From NCBI GenBank assembly GCA_036245805.1, contig BTRK01000006.1, positions 6,489,613 to 6,553,612 on the forward strand: a DNA stretch of 64,000 nucleotides, given 5' to 3'. The notes beneath the pieces were generated by a model that had not been told where the DNA came from, ran no database searches, and saw only the letters and a list, made by a program, of their open reading frames with translations. Position 1 is the first letter of the stretch. Every line of letters starts with the position of its first letter. This DNA comes from Pristionchus mayeri. Taxonomy: Eukaryota; Nematoda; Chromadorea; Rhabditida; Neodiplogasteridae. This document shows, in pieces, positions 1 through 11,830 of the stretch. Both the position numbers and the translations under genes were made by a program.

Positions 1-1469
1 AAAATGGCAATTCGGAAATTGAAAAATGGAAAGTCGCCGGGGCCGGACAAAATCAGCGCTGAGATGCTCAAATGTGCATCTGACACTGTTATCAACCCAC
101 TATGCACACTTTTCAATACATGGATCTCCGAGGAATCTGTGCCCCCAAAATTGCCAAATTCATTTATCTCGCTCATTTATAAGAAAGGAAGTCACCTAGA
201 AATCGCAAATTATCGGCCAATCGCTCTCTTGAATCTGGTGTACAAAGTGTTTACATCAACAATCGATAGCCGGATCGAACGTACACTGTCACAAAATCAG
301 CCACCAGAACAAGCAGGCTTTCGCAAGAACTATACCACGACAGATCACATATTCACACTCAACGAATTGATGATAAGTCGTATTCGCTCCACTGAATACG
401 ACTTATCTCGTCTTTATAGACTTCGCAAAAGCGTTCGATTCTGTGGAGTTTAGTGGCGTGTGGAGTGCCCTTTGTCAACAAGGTGTTCATTCAAAAATAG
501 TCAATACAATGAGAGATGTATATGATCGTGCTGAAGTTTTCGTGAAAGTAGGAAGAAGCAAAGTTCCAATCGAAGTGGGCAGAGGTGTCCGTCAAGGAGA
601 CCCCCTATCCCCACACTTATTCAATTGTGTATTGGAGAGTGTCTTCCGTGAACTGGACTGGTCGAATTATGGAATCAGCATAGATGGAAAGAAAATGAAC
701 CACTTACGGTATGCAGACGATATTGTTTTAATTTCCCACAACCCAAAAGAAATATCGCGAATGATGGATGAACTAGTGAAGGAAAGTGCAAAAGTCGGAT
801 TAACGATCAATAAGAAGAAAACTCGCCATGTCAAATAGAAATCAAACGCCATTGTTCATAGATCAAGATCAATTGATTTACGTGAACAGTTTCATTTACC
901 TTGGCGTCCGCTTATCATTCGACAATATTCTTCTGCTAGAAATAAACAGGAGGATCGGAAGCGGTTGGAAAGCGTTTAACCGTTTTCACGATTTTCTTAC
1001 AAACAAATGCGTTGCAATGGGACTAAAAGCAAGAGTCTATCGAATGTGTATTGAACCTGCGCTCTTGTACGGCTGTGAAGTATGGAGCACTACGAAGAAA
1101 ATAAGATCAAGGTTGATAGTAGCTCAACGCTCGATGATGAGAAAAATGGCAAACGTAACGAGGATGGACAGAAAAACCAATGACTGGCTCTCAAACAAAG
1201 TGCCCCTTCAAGATGTTCGAGTAAGAGCAATGCAGAGGAAATGGAAATGGGCGAGAAGGATAGCTTTGTTTAATGATGAAAGATGGACGCAGCGATTAGC
1301 TCAATGGACACCTTGGGACAGAGAAAGACTGATCGGAAGGCCCAAAATGAGGTGGCGAGACGAACTTGTGCGCCACTTGGGAGTTAACTGGGCCGACAAA
1401 AGCAGAAGATACCCCGATAAGTGGAACGATTGCATGATTCAACAGGCCCGTGACCTGATGCTTGAATAA
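1..1469 (+). mobile_element. RTE-like non-LTR retrotransposon, 5'-truncated, frameshifted reverse transcriptase
   Basis: Reverse transcriptase and C-terminal region of a non-LTR retrotransposon that copies its RNA at a nicked target. The reading is split over three frames: 4-about 410, about 413-838 and 828-1469. Visible motifs are KSPGPDKI and NYRPIALLNLVYKVF in the first part; FIDFAKAFDS at about 413-442, which carries the motif A aspartate; GVRQGDPLSP; and the YADD catalytic box at about 710-721. The tail has GRPKMRWRDEL followed by NWADKSRR and a Trp-rich end, as in RTE-type elements. The two frameshifts mean no single ORF survives. The 5' endonuclease domain lies outside the window or is lost. 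Just after the stop is a short A/T tail (ATTTGATTTGATTG), typical of RTE 3' ends. The clade call is from motif memory; CR1-like is the alternative. Confidence 0.85.
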
Positions 1470-2620
1470 ATTTGATTTGATTGTATTGAATTTTGCAATG
1501 GCACTTCACAAAATACAGGCCGTTCAAAAATCAATTCACCAAATTCATGCGGTTAAAACGACCCGCAATACTGCCAGCATGATCGCGGCAATATTTCATT
1601 ATAAAGTCATATGTGCGACCCAGCGCACTAACCATGACACACTGAACCGGGATACTGTAAGTAAGGTTACGGTAGCTTCCTTTCATTTTCCCGATCTTCA
1701 TGAGGCTTGGCAAAGATGTTTTCAGCCGATCGGATTCGAACCCCCCACCTTCTACTTTCAAGGCGAGTGCGTTAGCCACTCGGCTATGATTTTAATTTTA
1801 AAAACATTAAAATACTTTAGGCTCTTAAATGTATTATTTAAAAAATCAACTCCTTATTTTTAGAACCAACTTTATCCTATTTTTAGAACAACTTTAGAAA
1901 TAAAATCAGTTCGCGATGTTGTGATTTACGGTAACTAGGATACTGTAATCGGGTTATGGTAAACTTTTGGGACATTTTGCTAGTCTGTCCGGCACTCACT
2001 GTGCCTGAAGGGACTCGTTTGTCCTAATTTGGTGTGCCTACAGTATCTGGATTACGGTAGATTGGGATACGGTAGCCGATATATGAGAGCTGGGTTACCA
2101 TAGTACATGTGGGACATGGTATCTTGGGTTGATCGGACAAAAACCTCATCCCGATTTTGGACCGTGACCGTGAAATATTACATGGAAAATGCGATGCCGC
2201 TAATTAAAGTGACGTAACTGATATGTCCTCGGGGCAAATAGTAATTGCCTTGAGTAATTAGTTGATACTAATTACGAAGTTGTTCCTTCACTCTGTCCTG
2301 AGATATTTCGATTTGCTATTTTGTCGTTTGCGATTTTGTCATACCCCCCGTTAAAGGTCGGTTTCACGTGTATGAAAATGCGTGTCCAATTTTTTTCGAT
2401 TTTTGCAATTTATTGCCTGATCACTACTAAACTTGGTAAAATGTTTCTACATTACTAGTGTATAGTAGCTGCCAAATAAGGGCCCTATCGCTCAACTGGG
2501 AGCGAAGATATTGCCGTTTAAACACATCTCGGAGGTCTCGGAATATCGATATATTAGCTCTTTATGATGTGCAACGAGCAAGCCAGATAGTGGATTGTAA
2601 ACATCAATGGTTATACTTTC
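1470..2620. other. gene-free stretch with scattered TACGGTA/TACTGTA motifs
   Basis: No convincing exon is seen. Short motifs of the form TACGGTA, TACTGTA and TACAGTA recur many times between about 1650 and 2110. The tRNA-like sequence at 1724-1785 lies within it. The small ORFs here have no splice support. Confidence 0.5.
1724..1785 (-). repeat. tRNA-Ser-like sequence (SINE head or tRNA pseudogene)
   Basis: Read on the minus strand it has an A-box-like TAGCCGAGTGG, a TTGA anticodon-loop-like core after CGCC, and a B-box GGTTCGAATCC. The outermost AGCCGA and TCGGCT pair perfectly. The long variable arm and a normal 7-bp acceptor stem are missing, and the T stem is imperfect. A functional tRNA is therefore unlikely; a tRNA-derived SINE head or a decayed tRNA-Ser(UGA) fits better. 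Confidence 0.55.
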
Positions 2621-2624
2621 ATCG

Positions 2625-3112
2625 CAGTTCGTGCGATATAACATCGACTTTCGGTTGAGTTTTAAAAAAAATACATGAAAATTGTGATGCAGAAAATTAA
2701 ATTCAGAAACCCGCGATAAATGTGTTTCAGACCGTATACCGTATGACTGTTTTCTCCTGATATTTACCTCTCGAATGCTTCCAACCATAAGTCTCCTGTT
2801 CACTTTTGAACGAAGTTATGACAATGACAAATTTGTTGCGAAACTTTTGTCCGGTACTGTATCATATACGTACTTAGATTACTTCAGAATGTCGAAGACC
2901 TTATCCGTGCACAATGGACAAACAATCAATGAAACATCGCAAGGTGGATGAAGAAGAGGACGATATAATTGTAGGTTGAATTTTAACTTCTGGTTAATAA
3001 TCGGGCTTTGGTGTGCATACAATTCGTTTTCCATTTCGACAAGTGAACATGGAAGCGAATGTTATGCACGCATTCGAAATGGAAAGTGGACGCAAATTGC
3101 TGATCACTTTCT
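2625..3112 (+). repeat. direct duplication, copy 1 (about 0.49 kb)
   Basis: Nearly identical to 4067-4559 in the same orientation. Both copies keep an open frame after a TTTCAG acceptor-like site (residues such as SRMLPTISLLF and DYFRMSKTLS), and a second small open stretch rich in Glu/Asp ending at a GTAGGT donor-like site. Copy 1 has ATGGAC where copy 2 has ACGGAC. The copies look like segmental duplicates of gene sequence, not of a known transposon. Confidence 0.8.
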
Positions 3113-4066
3113 GCTGAACGAGCGTTTTCGGATTGCTTCATAATCTTTCTAATCGTATTTTATTGCTTACATTTGCTGTCAGTACATGGCTATGGTTAGC
3201 TGCTCCACCTGCCTGTTACGATCGCACTTATGCCGGACAATTCGCGACGTTGCCAACATTCAATAGGATGAGTTCAAGTTACTCGAAGAAAAGTCTATGG
3301 TTCGCCACCCCGACTTCGTAAGGACACTACCAGGACCCCGAAGACGTGAGTCATGTTATATTTCGCCTATTGGACTTACCTTCATGGTCAGTATGACCTC
3401 TCGGTTGTATAATCCAATTCTGAATTCTGAATCAGTATAAACCCTTTCTTGTTTTGGTATTGGTAATCGAATGTTCCGTTTGCTACACTATGCGGGAAGG
3501 GGAGGCTCTAGCAGGGCGATGTACAGGCACTGGACAAAATGTATTACTTACAAAAGGCATTAAAATCGTATTCGCATGCCCTGAGGAGGCAATACTACAC
3601 ACAAAAACAAGACTATGTAACAATACAGCTTGAGGACTTTGAGCCCGAGCCAGCTCCTTGTAGACGGGATGGCAGATGTAATCATATTATGATCTACTTT
3701 TCCCATCGACATGCCGGACTCAGTCAGGAATATCTGGAGTACGCATAACAATATCATTCGAAACATTTATTCAATTATGAAAACAAGAAACTATGGAAAA
3801 AACGATGGAGAAAAATCAAACAATAAAACAGTGAAAAAAGGATTACATTTCAAACAAATACTATCGGGTAGACGCCGAACATGGATGGGCCATTGTCGAT
3901 CACGTACTTGAGCACCTTCTAGCAGTCCTCCAGACCGCCGGGGAAGACCTGATATCGATCGATACATATGGCGTACTGCAGCCAATCGTTAACCAGTTCA
4001 TACCTTGACGCCGTCCCAGTGAGTCTTCTCCATGAGCAGATTCGGGTCCCAGTCGAACGGCCCAAT
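3113..4066. other. spacer between the two direct duplicates; no gene recognised
   Basis: Several short ORFs exist on both strands, but none shows consistent acceptor/donor pairs. No repeat ends are clear. Confidence 0.4.
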
Positions 4067-4559
4067 CAGTTCGTGCGATATAACATCGACTTTCGGTTGA
4101 GTTTTAAAAAATACATGAATATTGGGATGTAGAAAATTAAATTCAGAAACCCGCGATAAATGTGTTTCAGATCATATACCGTATGACTATTTTCTCCTGA
4201 TATTTACCTCTCGAATGCTTCCAACCATAAGTCTCCTGTTCACTTTTGAACGAAGTTATGACAATGACAAATTTGTTGCGAAACTTTTGTCCGGTACTGT
4301 ATCATATACGTACTTAGATTACTTCAGAATGTCGAAGACCTTATCCGAGCACAACGGACAAACAATCAATGAAACATCGCAAGGTGGATGAAGAAGAGGA
4401 CGATATAATTGTAGGTTGAATTTTAACTTCTGGTTAATAATCGGGCTTTGGTGTGCATACAATTCGTTTTCCATTTCAACAAGTGAACATGGAAGCGAAT
4501 GTTATGCACGCATTCGAAATGGAAAGTGGACAAATGGAAAAAATTGCTGATCACTTTCT
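4067..4559 (+). repeat. direct duplication, copy 2
   Basis: Second copy of 2625-3112. Its 3' part differs by a short insertion (CAAATGGAAAAA replaces a shorter stretch), which changes the end of the small ORF. It may form the 5' part of the gene model beginning at about 4922, but no start could be fixed. Confidence 0.8.
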
Positions 4560-4921
4560 ACTTGCCTAGTGGCAAAATGTGAGTTTCTTGGAATGAATAC
4601 TATTGAAAAATGCAATGTATTTCTAGAACTCTCGATGAAGACGTGCAAGATATAAACGACCTATGCTTTTACTACTCACGATCCCAATCCAGGATATGGT
4701 CACAACGCTTTTCAATTTCGAACTGAACGACACAGCAATAACTGTATGATGATAAAACCTTTGTTTGGAAATACATATTTTGAGGTATTAAAACTATCGA
4801 CCCCAAAATAGACAGGATAATCTCACTTCTTAAAATTCGACTTTCCAATAGCGCTAACAATCAGAATTTGCCAAGCCCACTTCAGCCGCTTTCGTGAATG
4901 ATATCTTAGTCACATTTTCAG

Positions 4922-7389
4922 ATTTTTGATTCGAACAAGGACACTGCACGATGTCGCATTGGCCCATTCTTGGCGCACCATCTTGGAGAGCGCGCTATCG
5001 TGTCACACTGGAAATCGCACAAAATGCCCATTGCAATGCCGCAAATTTATGCGAAAATAACGATCAAATTTACCAAAAAGTGAGTATTATTCTCTGTGGA
5101 GGACTGAATTTCATCCTACCTTAGAAATCATAAGCGGGCGCTATATGATGATCGTAACGATTTCCTCAAAAAATACCGAGCTAGAGGCATCAAAGGAGCA
5201 CATCCGGATTCGGAGAAATTTCCCATTTTAGCTGAGGTTAGTGATGCACGAAGAAATAATTAATAATTAAAGAGGGATATACTAAGGAGAACCACCACGA
5301 AAAAATTGCGACTGCTTGTGATAGAGAATAAGTGAACTGATTATTCATGCTACTGAGTTTTACTGATCAATACTAATAATCTACTGATCAATAGTAATAA
5401 TCTATCACTTTCTTGCCATTATCTTTCTAATTGTTCCCGCGTTTCTAACTGAACTGCATATTACGATTATTCTGAGAGAATGCACCACCCCGAGGAACTA
5501 GGAGCCGAAAGTTTGAGCAATATCCAAGAGATATTTATTCCAGAGTATATTGGGGACGAGAAAACTTTTGACGTCGGCAGTTTTTCTCAGAACCGGTTGT
5601 TAGGGATTTTCCGGTTTTTGTCCCGGCTCTGGCATACTTCAGCTCATAGTTGTGCTAAGCGGACGGTAAGGTGCTCAAAAACTTCGGAAAAGTATTTCCA
5701 GAAAATTCCATGTTTAGCAGGAAGACGAAATTGATATAATGCTTAAAAACGTGAAAAAGTGTTTTCGAAAACAAATAAAAATTCCTCCTGGCTCAGGGAC
5801 CCCCCACTTAGAACATTTCGAGAACAGATTCTGAATTTAGGGCATCGGATTAGTCTAGCAAAATTCAGAGCAGAGCTCGGTAGGGGTGGGAATGTACTGT
5901 AATGAGGCCAAATATGTCAAAAATAGTAAATTTTCCGAATTAGTGAAATTTCGAAGCCTGATAAATCTATTATTTAGGGGTCAACTTGAAGGGAGTAGTC
6001 TCCCTAAGTGAAACATACTTCAACGGGGCGCGCGGTTGCTGAGAGTCCTCCCTTAATATCTCTTCACAGGTGGCCGCTCTATTCTCCTCATATTTCTACA
6101 ATATTTTCCACGGAGGTTACAAGGAAAGCAATGAAAAATGGATCACAATGAAGAAAGTGGACATACGAATTATCGCAATGATAGTTCTGGATTCCACTCA
6201 TCGCTACCGTTATCAAAGTGCCTACAAATGTTCGATTTGTTTTCATTTTATGAAACTATGATTATCTATAACTATTCATTTATTCAATTATAATATATTT
6301 ACCATACATCTAATTGTTTCAATATTAACGATTTATTTTTTTACAATCATTATTTCAGCTGTTGATTGAAGATCTCTTCCCTATTTTCTTGAATATTGTG
6401 AGAGGTTCGACTTCGGCACACACTACCGCAACCTTCTGCACTCAGTCAAATTATCCATTCGAAAATTGACTGGAAAGGAAAAGGGCATCATGCAAGCGCT
6501 GCATGACTTGTCGACTGTTACACGAACCAACAATATTCGGGTAAATTGATGTTCACTAGCGTGTTGTTATTGGAATATGTTGTTGTCTTGTCGGATTGGT
6601 TTCATGGGTAGAAAATACGGAAATCGATCGTCACTTTTAGATCTCCTGAAAGCTACCCGAAAAGGGAACGAATATTTTCGAACTGGAGAACACTGTGTTG
6701 GCACATTCCAATCTTTTCAGTTCGCATTCCAGGAAAAGTTTTACATGCCCGAGTGTCTCGAAGCCTGGAAATGGAACAATAAGGATCAGATATCACACGA
6801 ATTCGCAGAAGTGATTAATGAGGTATTGTATTTTCCTGCTTAAGTTGCATATAAGTCGTGTTGAACTAATTTTTTTTTAAATTGGGACAGTTTAGAGCAC
6901 AGCGTCACCTGTTCACCACGCCCGGCGGCGATTTGTCGATAGCCGACGGGAGCACCGTGAAAGTATTATGTTCGGTGAGTGCCGTGTAGAGTTCGAAATA
7001 TGAGATTGTCGTCTCTTCATTTCGCACACTCTCTAGACCGGCCGAGCGGTGAGAGAGTGCATGAAATGAAGAGACGACTATCTCATATTTCGAACTCTAG
7101 TGCCGTGTATGAGAACACTTGCAAAAAAAGGTCCTAAAATGCGCCGAAAGGAAAGAAATCCCTGATTGGAATTTCACGAATATTAGCTATTGAATCAGGG
7201 CGGCTTCTGGATGGCGGGAGCGAACGACCCCGGCGACGTCTACAAGATCATCAGTGGATCGTGCTACTGATCACTCGAGTGATCGGTGATCGGAAAATTT
7301 TTAGATGCATGTTGTGTGTGTTGTTTTGGGGTATCATGTATAGAAAATTAGTGCACCTGAAACGTAAGTCAATTAATATTGTGCAATAA
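4922..7389 (+). CDS. multi-exon protein-coding gene, function not recognised
   Basis: Exons seen by splice signals and frame: 4922-5079, 5125-5236, 5477-5665, 6070 to an unclear end, 6403-6540, 6721-6822, 6891-6975 and 7199 onward. The first three chain in frame. Exon 5125-5236 encodes a basic helical stretch (NHKRALYDDRNDFLKKYRAR); 6403-6540 begins RFDFGTHYRNLL; 6721-6822 begins FAFQEKFYMPEC. The final junction is uncertain: strict phase gives a stop at 7387-7389, while the neighbouring frame (GGFWMAGANDPGDVYK) stops at 7268-7270. A palindromic MITE occupies the last intron and may have disturbed the original sites. I recognise no domain. Upstream exons may lie in the 4.0-4.9 kb duplicated region, for example an in-frame exon at about 4627. 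Existence of a gene is fairly likely; exact boundaries are not. Confidence 0.5.
6990..7098. mobile_element. palindromic MITE inside an intron
   Basis: Inverted repeat with arms reading GAGTTCGAAATATGAGAT then GTCGTCTCTTCAT, centred near 7045. It is flanked by the direct repeat AGTGCCGTGTA at 6979-6989 and 7099-7109, an apparent 9-11-bp target duplication. That length is compatible with Mutator-like transposition, but no autonomous partner is present. The core GCACACTCTCT ... AGAGAGTGC resembles the palindromes at 7652, 34898 and 40529. Confidence 0.75.
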
Positions 7390-7429
7390 GAATATACTCT
7401 ACTGAATAATCAAGGTAACGCCTTTTATA

Positions 7430-7441
7430 CCCCCCCCCCCC
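7430..7441. repeat. C12 homopolymer
   Basis: Run of 12 C. One of nine G/C homopolymers of at least 9 bases in the window. Confidence 0.9.
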
Positions 7442-7651
7442 TCATTGGAATGTATCGTAGTTATTGTTATACAAATTAATTTCTGTACCGAATTCCTGTC
7501 AGTATTGGTGAGGTTTTTTATGCGGAATAAACGCAAATTGTTGAGATACAACATAACATGATGATGAGAGAAATATGTATCGAGCATGGTACGTCTTGGA
7601 TAATGAGTGAATAGGAGGCACCAGCTCTCCTTCCATCTTCCAGACTTGGGA

Positions 7652-7756
7652 CATGCGAGCAATGGTCTGACTCTCTTCAGTATGCACGCTCTCTCGCCGG
7701 TCAGAGAGACCGGAGAGCGTGCAAACTGAAGAGAGTCAGACGATTGCTCGGGCATG
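7652..7756. mobile_element. palindromic MITE (GAGAGCGTGC family)
   Basis: Arms read CATGCGAGCAATGGTCTGAC on the left and the near-complement GTCAGACGATTGCTCGGGCATG on the right, with an inner stem of GCACGCTCTC against GAGAGCGTGC and a CGCCGGTCAGAGAG centre. The same right-arm sequence (AACTGAAGAGAGTCAGACGAT) recurs at 15,050 and 40,590. Confidence 0.75.
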
Positions 7757-8645
7757 CGCTGCATACTCTTCAGGATCTTCAGAACATATCACGCTCCATG
7801 CGTAAACTCCATCGAGCCTTCCCCTCTCCCCGCTTTGCATTATCAGATATATCACCTTTGGAATGTTTTGTGCGTGAAAAAATGTAGGAGCCGAGTGAAA
7901 AGAATAGACGGATTCAGAGCGCACTTCGTGCAATTATGCTTCTTGTTAGGCGGAAGCCAAAATAACAACGCTTCCGACATCCGAGATGAAGAATTAGACC
8001 ATATTCTGTGTTTTGTCGATGAATGTTGCGTTGATCGTCCGATCTGGCAATCATTCATAAATATTCTATGACTGAAACCTATCCTTTCCTATTGCTATTC
8101 TCTCGTTCAATTGTGCGATCTTAGAGAACAGTGAGGCTAATGATAACGTATGTTTCACATTATCTTTGTATCGATACAGATTTGAGAAATGCAATATTAT
8201 TGTCGATGATTGGTATTTCGATTAGAAAACAATATTCATTTCTTAAAGGGTCATGCTGATCCGATATATTCGGAACTCCGCATTGCAGTCGCATGTGTCA
8301 GTTGCACGTCAACATCTGGCCTACCTCTCCACCGTATCTACTTTCTGCAACTGATTGACTTCTACGAATGCATAGATGGATTAACAATAAAAGGTGCTCC
8401 GGAGAATGTTCAGTCACCCATAGTGACAGTGCGGGTATCGTAGAGGCCACTCACCCGAACAGAAATCACTTCAGAAATCATGAAGTTTCACAGACGCCAA
8501 TAAGGCTATTGAAATATGCTCAAAGTTCATTGGAAGCGCAGGCTCGTGTCTGGTCGAGTTCTGTTTCACTTTTACACATATTTATCTATCTGAGGTAAAT
8601 TCGATACAGTTTCCCATTGTGAGCGTAGAAATTCACAACGGAAAT

Positions 8646-8935
8646 ACAGTACCGCTCAATCGCCTCCCTAACGGGCGAGGCGCGGCGAGTCGCCTCACGC
8701 CGCCTCAACTCTGATGCAGCCAAAACCACCGTCAAAGTGAATAGTTGTGGGATATTTTTGGATGTGGGCTTCGCTAATGCGAAATATTTCGAAAATATTG
8801 ATTTTGAGCTATGTTCTGAGGGGTCGAGTTTCGCCTCCCCCCTCTCCCCAAATTTTCACTTTGAAGGTGGTTTAGGCCGCATTAGAGTTGAGGCGAAGGC
8901 CACTCTCCCGTTAAGGAGGCGATTGAGCGGTACTG
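8646..8935. mobile_element. 290-bp MITE with terminal inverted repeats
   Basis: Ends ACAGTACCGCTCAATCGCC and the matching GGCGATTGAGCGGTACTGT are almost perfectly complementary and continue, imperfectly, over about 90 bp into the element. The GC-rich ends contrast with an AT-rich interior. No transposase remains and I could not fix a target duplication. Short ORFs inside follow from the inverted repeat and are not genes. Confidence 0.75.
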
Positions 8936-9114
8936 TCCCGCCAATCACTAGTGCTCTTGCGGTTGGGGGCGATACTCTGCTAATTTGCTCTTTTCGGCAA
9001 GATTTTCCGTATTTGCCGTATTGATCCGACCCGAAAATGCAGCTGTGAAATTAGAATTTGGAGGCATATAACAAATCTATTTCAGCATGAACAAAGTGTG
9101 CTCAGAGAGAAAAC

Positions 9115-9450
9115 ATGGGAAACAAAAACAACTCTATGAATAATCGTTCTCTTCCTCGCCTTCTTGCTCATCAAATATTTTATCAGCCCAGCCATTCATG
9201 CTTTCCTCCATCACACATGAACGACGTCGCTTCCACCTCTTCTAGTATGAACGTCGCTTCTACGTCAAGTCAGGATCGGATCGTGAGTTGGCTTACATAA
9301 TATTGATAAATGTTGACGATACATCCTCAGATTCATTCGGATGACCACGGTTGGCGAAGGCATACGAATCCACGTCATCTTGTAATTAGCGGGATACTTT
9401 TCACATTGGTCAGCATTGCCCTCTTAGTTGGAGTTATTATTACTTATTGA
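9115..9450 (+). CDS. small two-exon protein with a C-terminal membrane anchor
   Basis: Exon 1 is 9115-9282, followed by GTGAGT; exon 2 is 9331-9450, after ATCCTCAG, and ends in TGA. The model gives 95 residues. The N-terminal two thirds are polar and Ser/Asn/His-rich, with two copies of a VASTSS motif. The last 24 residues are a strongly hydrophobic helix (LVISGILFTLVSIALLVGVI, then TY) directly at the C-terminus, which suggests a tail-anchored membrane protein. A TATTTCAG about 30 bases upstream of the ATG could be a spliced-leader acceptor. No family recognised. Frame continuity across a canonical intron is the main support. Confidence 0.55.
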
Positions 9451-11100
9451 TCCTAAATTCGCCATATCATCCCTCCAATTTCGAAATGGCGGAGTCCGAT
9501 GAAGGAAATCGTTCCATCCTCATCTGAGCACCTACTGCATTATTTGATAAATTGAGTATCTGAGTGTTTGATTTATTCCCTCCATCTTGGCATGGTGCAC
9601 AAAGTAAATATTATAGATATTGTTCTGAATCATTATTCCCGTGTTATTTTCAGTTCCGTTGATTACCCGTGTTATTTTCAGTTCCGTTGTACGATTACGC
9701 GTGCATGTTATACTTGTTGACTTTCCGGGCTGTCAATGAGCAATACTACAAATTAAGACTAACCTTTACCATCAATTGACATTCATTAAGTTTCCATACC
9801 AAGCAAATTTAGCTGTTCTTCCTTCTCTATTGCATGATAATTGTCGTTCAATTGCGACGACGGTGAATTGACCAATTTGGGCATGCCTTCATTTTAATTG
9901 AGTGTTTATAACAATTATAGTGACCAATCGTTCTAACGTATAGTTAATCACAATGAGAGAGAAACTTCATTACTGTTAAATGCAACTTATATATCGACTA
10001 CAATCACTGAACATACAATTCTGATAGAGCAATGCATATTAAACGTATTGGTGATACCAATTGGGAAGATCTACAAGCTTCACGGCCTGTCAGATTGGAT
10101 GTGAATGGTAAATATCGCGGAGGACTTATTCTAATGAGGGAAGGGACAAGATCGATCACTTTACCCAATTTTTCAGGTTTTGCGGTCATTTTTTCATGGT
10201 GCTTTACAGAAAGCGATTTTACGCGAAACCTAGATCGAAAATGGAAATTCGGGCTCCCATAAGTTGTTTTCAAATGCATTGGTTATCGAAGCATGTATAA
10301 CATTGATTTGACAGATCGTCCGAAAACATCGATTTATCGCAGTAAATCGGATATGTTTCGCAAGATATATTTGATTTTCGTATTTTAGAATGTCGTTAAA
10401 GCTGAAAAAATATTATGTTTCTCCAAGGATAGTTGTCTATTCGCATTATCCATCTGACCGTGCAGGGGGACGCGTGAGAAAGAAATGTCTCGGAAGGAAT
10501 TAAGCGAGCGAACAAAGGATGGATGACCTCGTCCGCCGTGAAAATTAATGTTTTCATCCATCCTGATAGCCTGTGAGCTTCGAGATTTTTTATGATGTGT
10601 ATCGCAAATCGACATCAAATAATTGTTAGAACTCAACATGATTAATCCTCATACCGCATCTGAAACGTATAGCAAAGATTGCGACACTTTTCAAAATTCC
10701 GTTCTGAATGATATCATACAATCAGCCTAATTGTAAGATGCGTTTCACATTCTCTTTATTCCGCTTGTGATTTGAGAAAATGCAATGTTTTGCTGGAATT
10801 TTGGAGATTCATTTTTTAAAAAAATGCTTTAATAAAGGACGGTTCTCCAGGAATTGCACGATGTCACTCAAAAACTGCCTTTATTTGTATAGTACACGAT
10901 ACTGTTGTGCGAGTAGAAAGCCAAAATAAAAATCAACAGCGTGGCGGAGGATCATTCGTCAGGTTCGTTATCGCGTCTAAGGAAAAGGTAGAGAGCGCGC
11001 GAAGCGAGGGAAGCAGAGACAGCCATTTGTTTGAGCTCTACTTGGTTCTTCAAGAATCTATAATTCACAGAATGGCAATTAAATCGTATCACCAAGGTAA
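9451..11100. other. repeat-rich stretch, no gene supported
   Basis: Contains a 25-bp tandem duplication (GTGTTATTTTCAGTTCCGTTG, about 9640-9690) and a segment near 10,740 (CGTTTCACATTCTCTTT ... TTGAGAAAATGCAATG) with diverged relatives near 8,150, 12,040 and 13,130, so an old dispersed repeat is present. Open frames at 10,032-10,262 lack a consistent splice context. Confidence 0.4.
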
Positions 11101-11159
11101 TACCATCGGATTCTAATCAATATTTGACATTCCTTTCTGTTCAGAATAAGATAGAATCT

Positions 11160-11830
11160 ACTGAAGTCACCTCATTTCCTCAACGCCTCTTTTCCGATTT
11201 CATATTGTGATTTCATCGATTCAAGGGCTCATCCAGAAATCCATCCTCACGGACACCAATTTTTAGCGTACCAGATTATTGTTGTGTTTGTTGCAACGCT
11301 GAAACGGCGGACGATCATTCAAACTGCCAATGTATTATTGATAACTAGTCCGGCTGCCCCCCGCCTTCGGCAGGGCCCCGTCCGAGCGGAGTAGGTTTCG
11401 CAATCACTCGTTTCGCAACTTGTTGACGCGCGATCTCTCTCTCTCCCCATTTCACAACTGTTTCGCAATCCGGTCGTCCAGAGTAACACTGTGCTTTATA
11501 TATAGGTATAGATATTTGCCTGAAAAATATCGCAATGAGCGATACGAAATACTTCCGATGCAGCGATAATCTGCCCATTTACAATCTCTGAACAGAAAAT
11601 TGAAAAACTGATGTTGAGATGTTGATCAGGTAATTTATAGAATAATAATAAATATGACGGCTAACTAGTCAGCTGTCACCACGACTTCAGTTTATATGCA
11701 GTCGACACAGATTGAACTTTCCATGATTACTTCTATACGACGTCAACACTGAAGTTCATACACATGACAATTTGAAAGTAGGATTGGTTTCATAGTAAAA
11801 AAAACTGCGTTGATGCTCAATTTCGCACCG
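11160..11830. repeat. diverged dispersed repeat, copy A
   Basis: Shares many blocks with 17,540-18,091 in the same order: CATTGTGATTTCATCGATTC-like, GTACCAGATTATTGTT, ATATCGC.ATGA, CTGCAGC.ATAATCTGCC and ATTGGTTTCATAGT. Identity is moderate. The GC-rich patch at 11,346-11,470 is specific to this copy. The repeat family is not identified. Confidence 0.5.

Noticed and set aside
1724..1785. Functional tRNA-Ser gene
   Set aside because: Lacks the long variable arm and a proper acceptor stem, and the T stem is imperfect.
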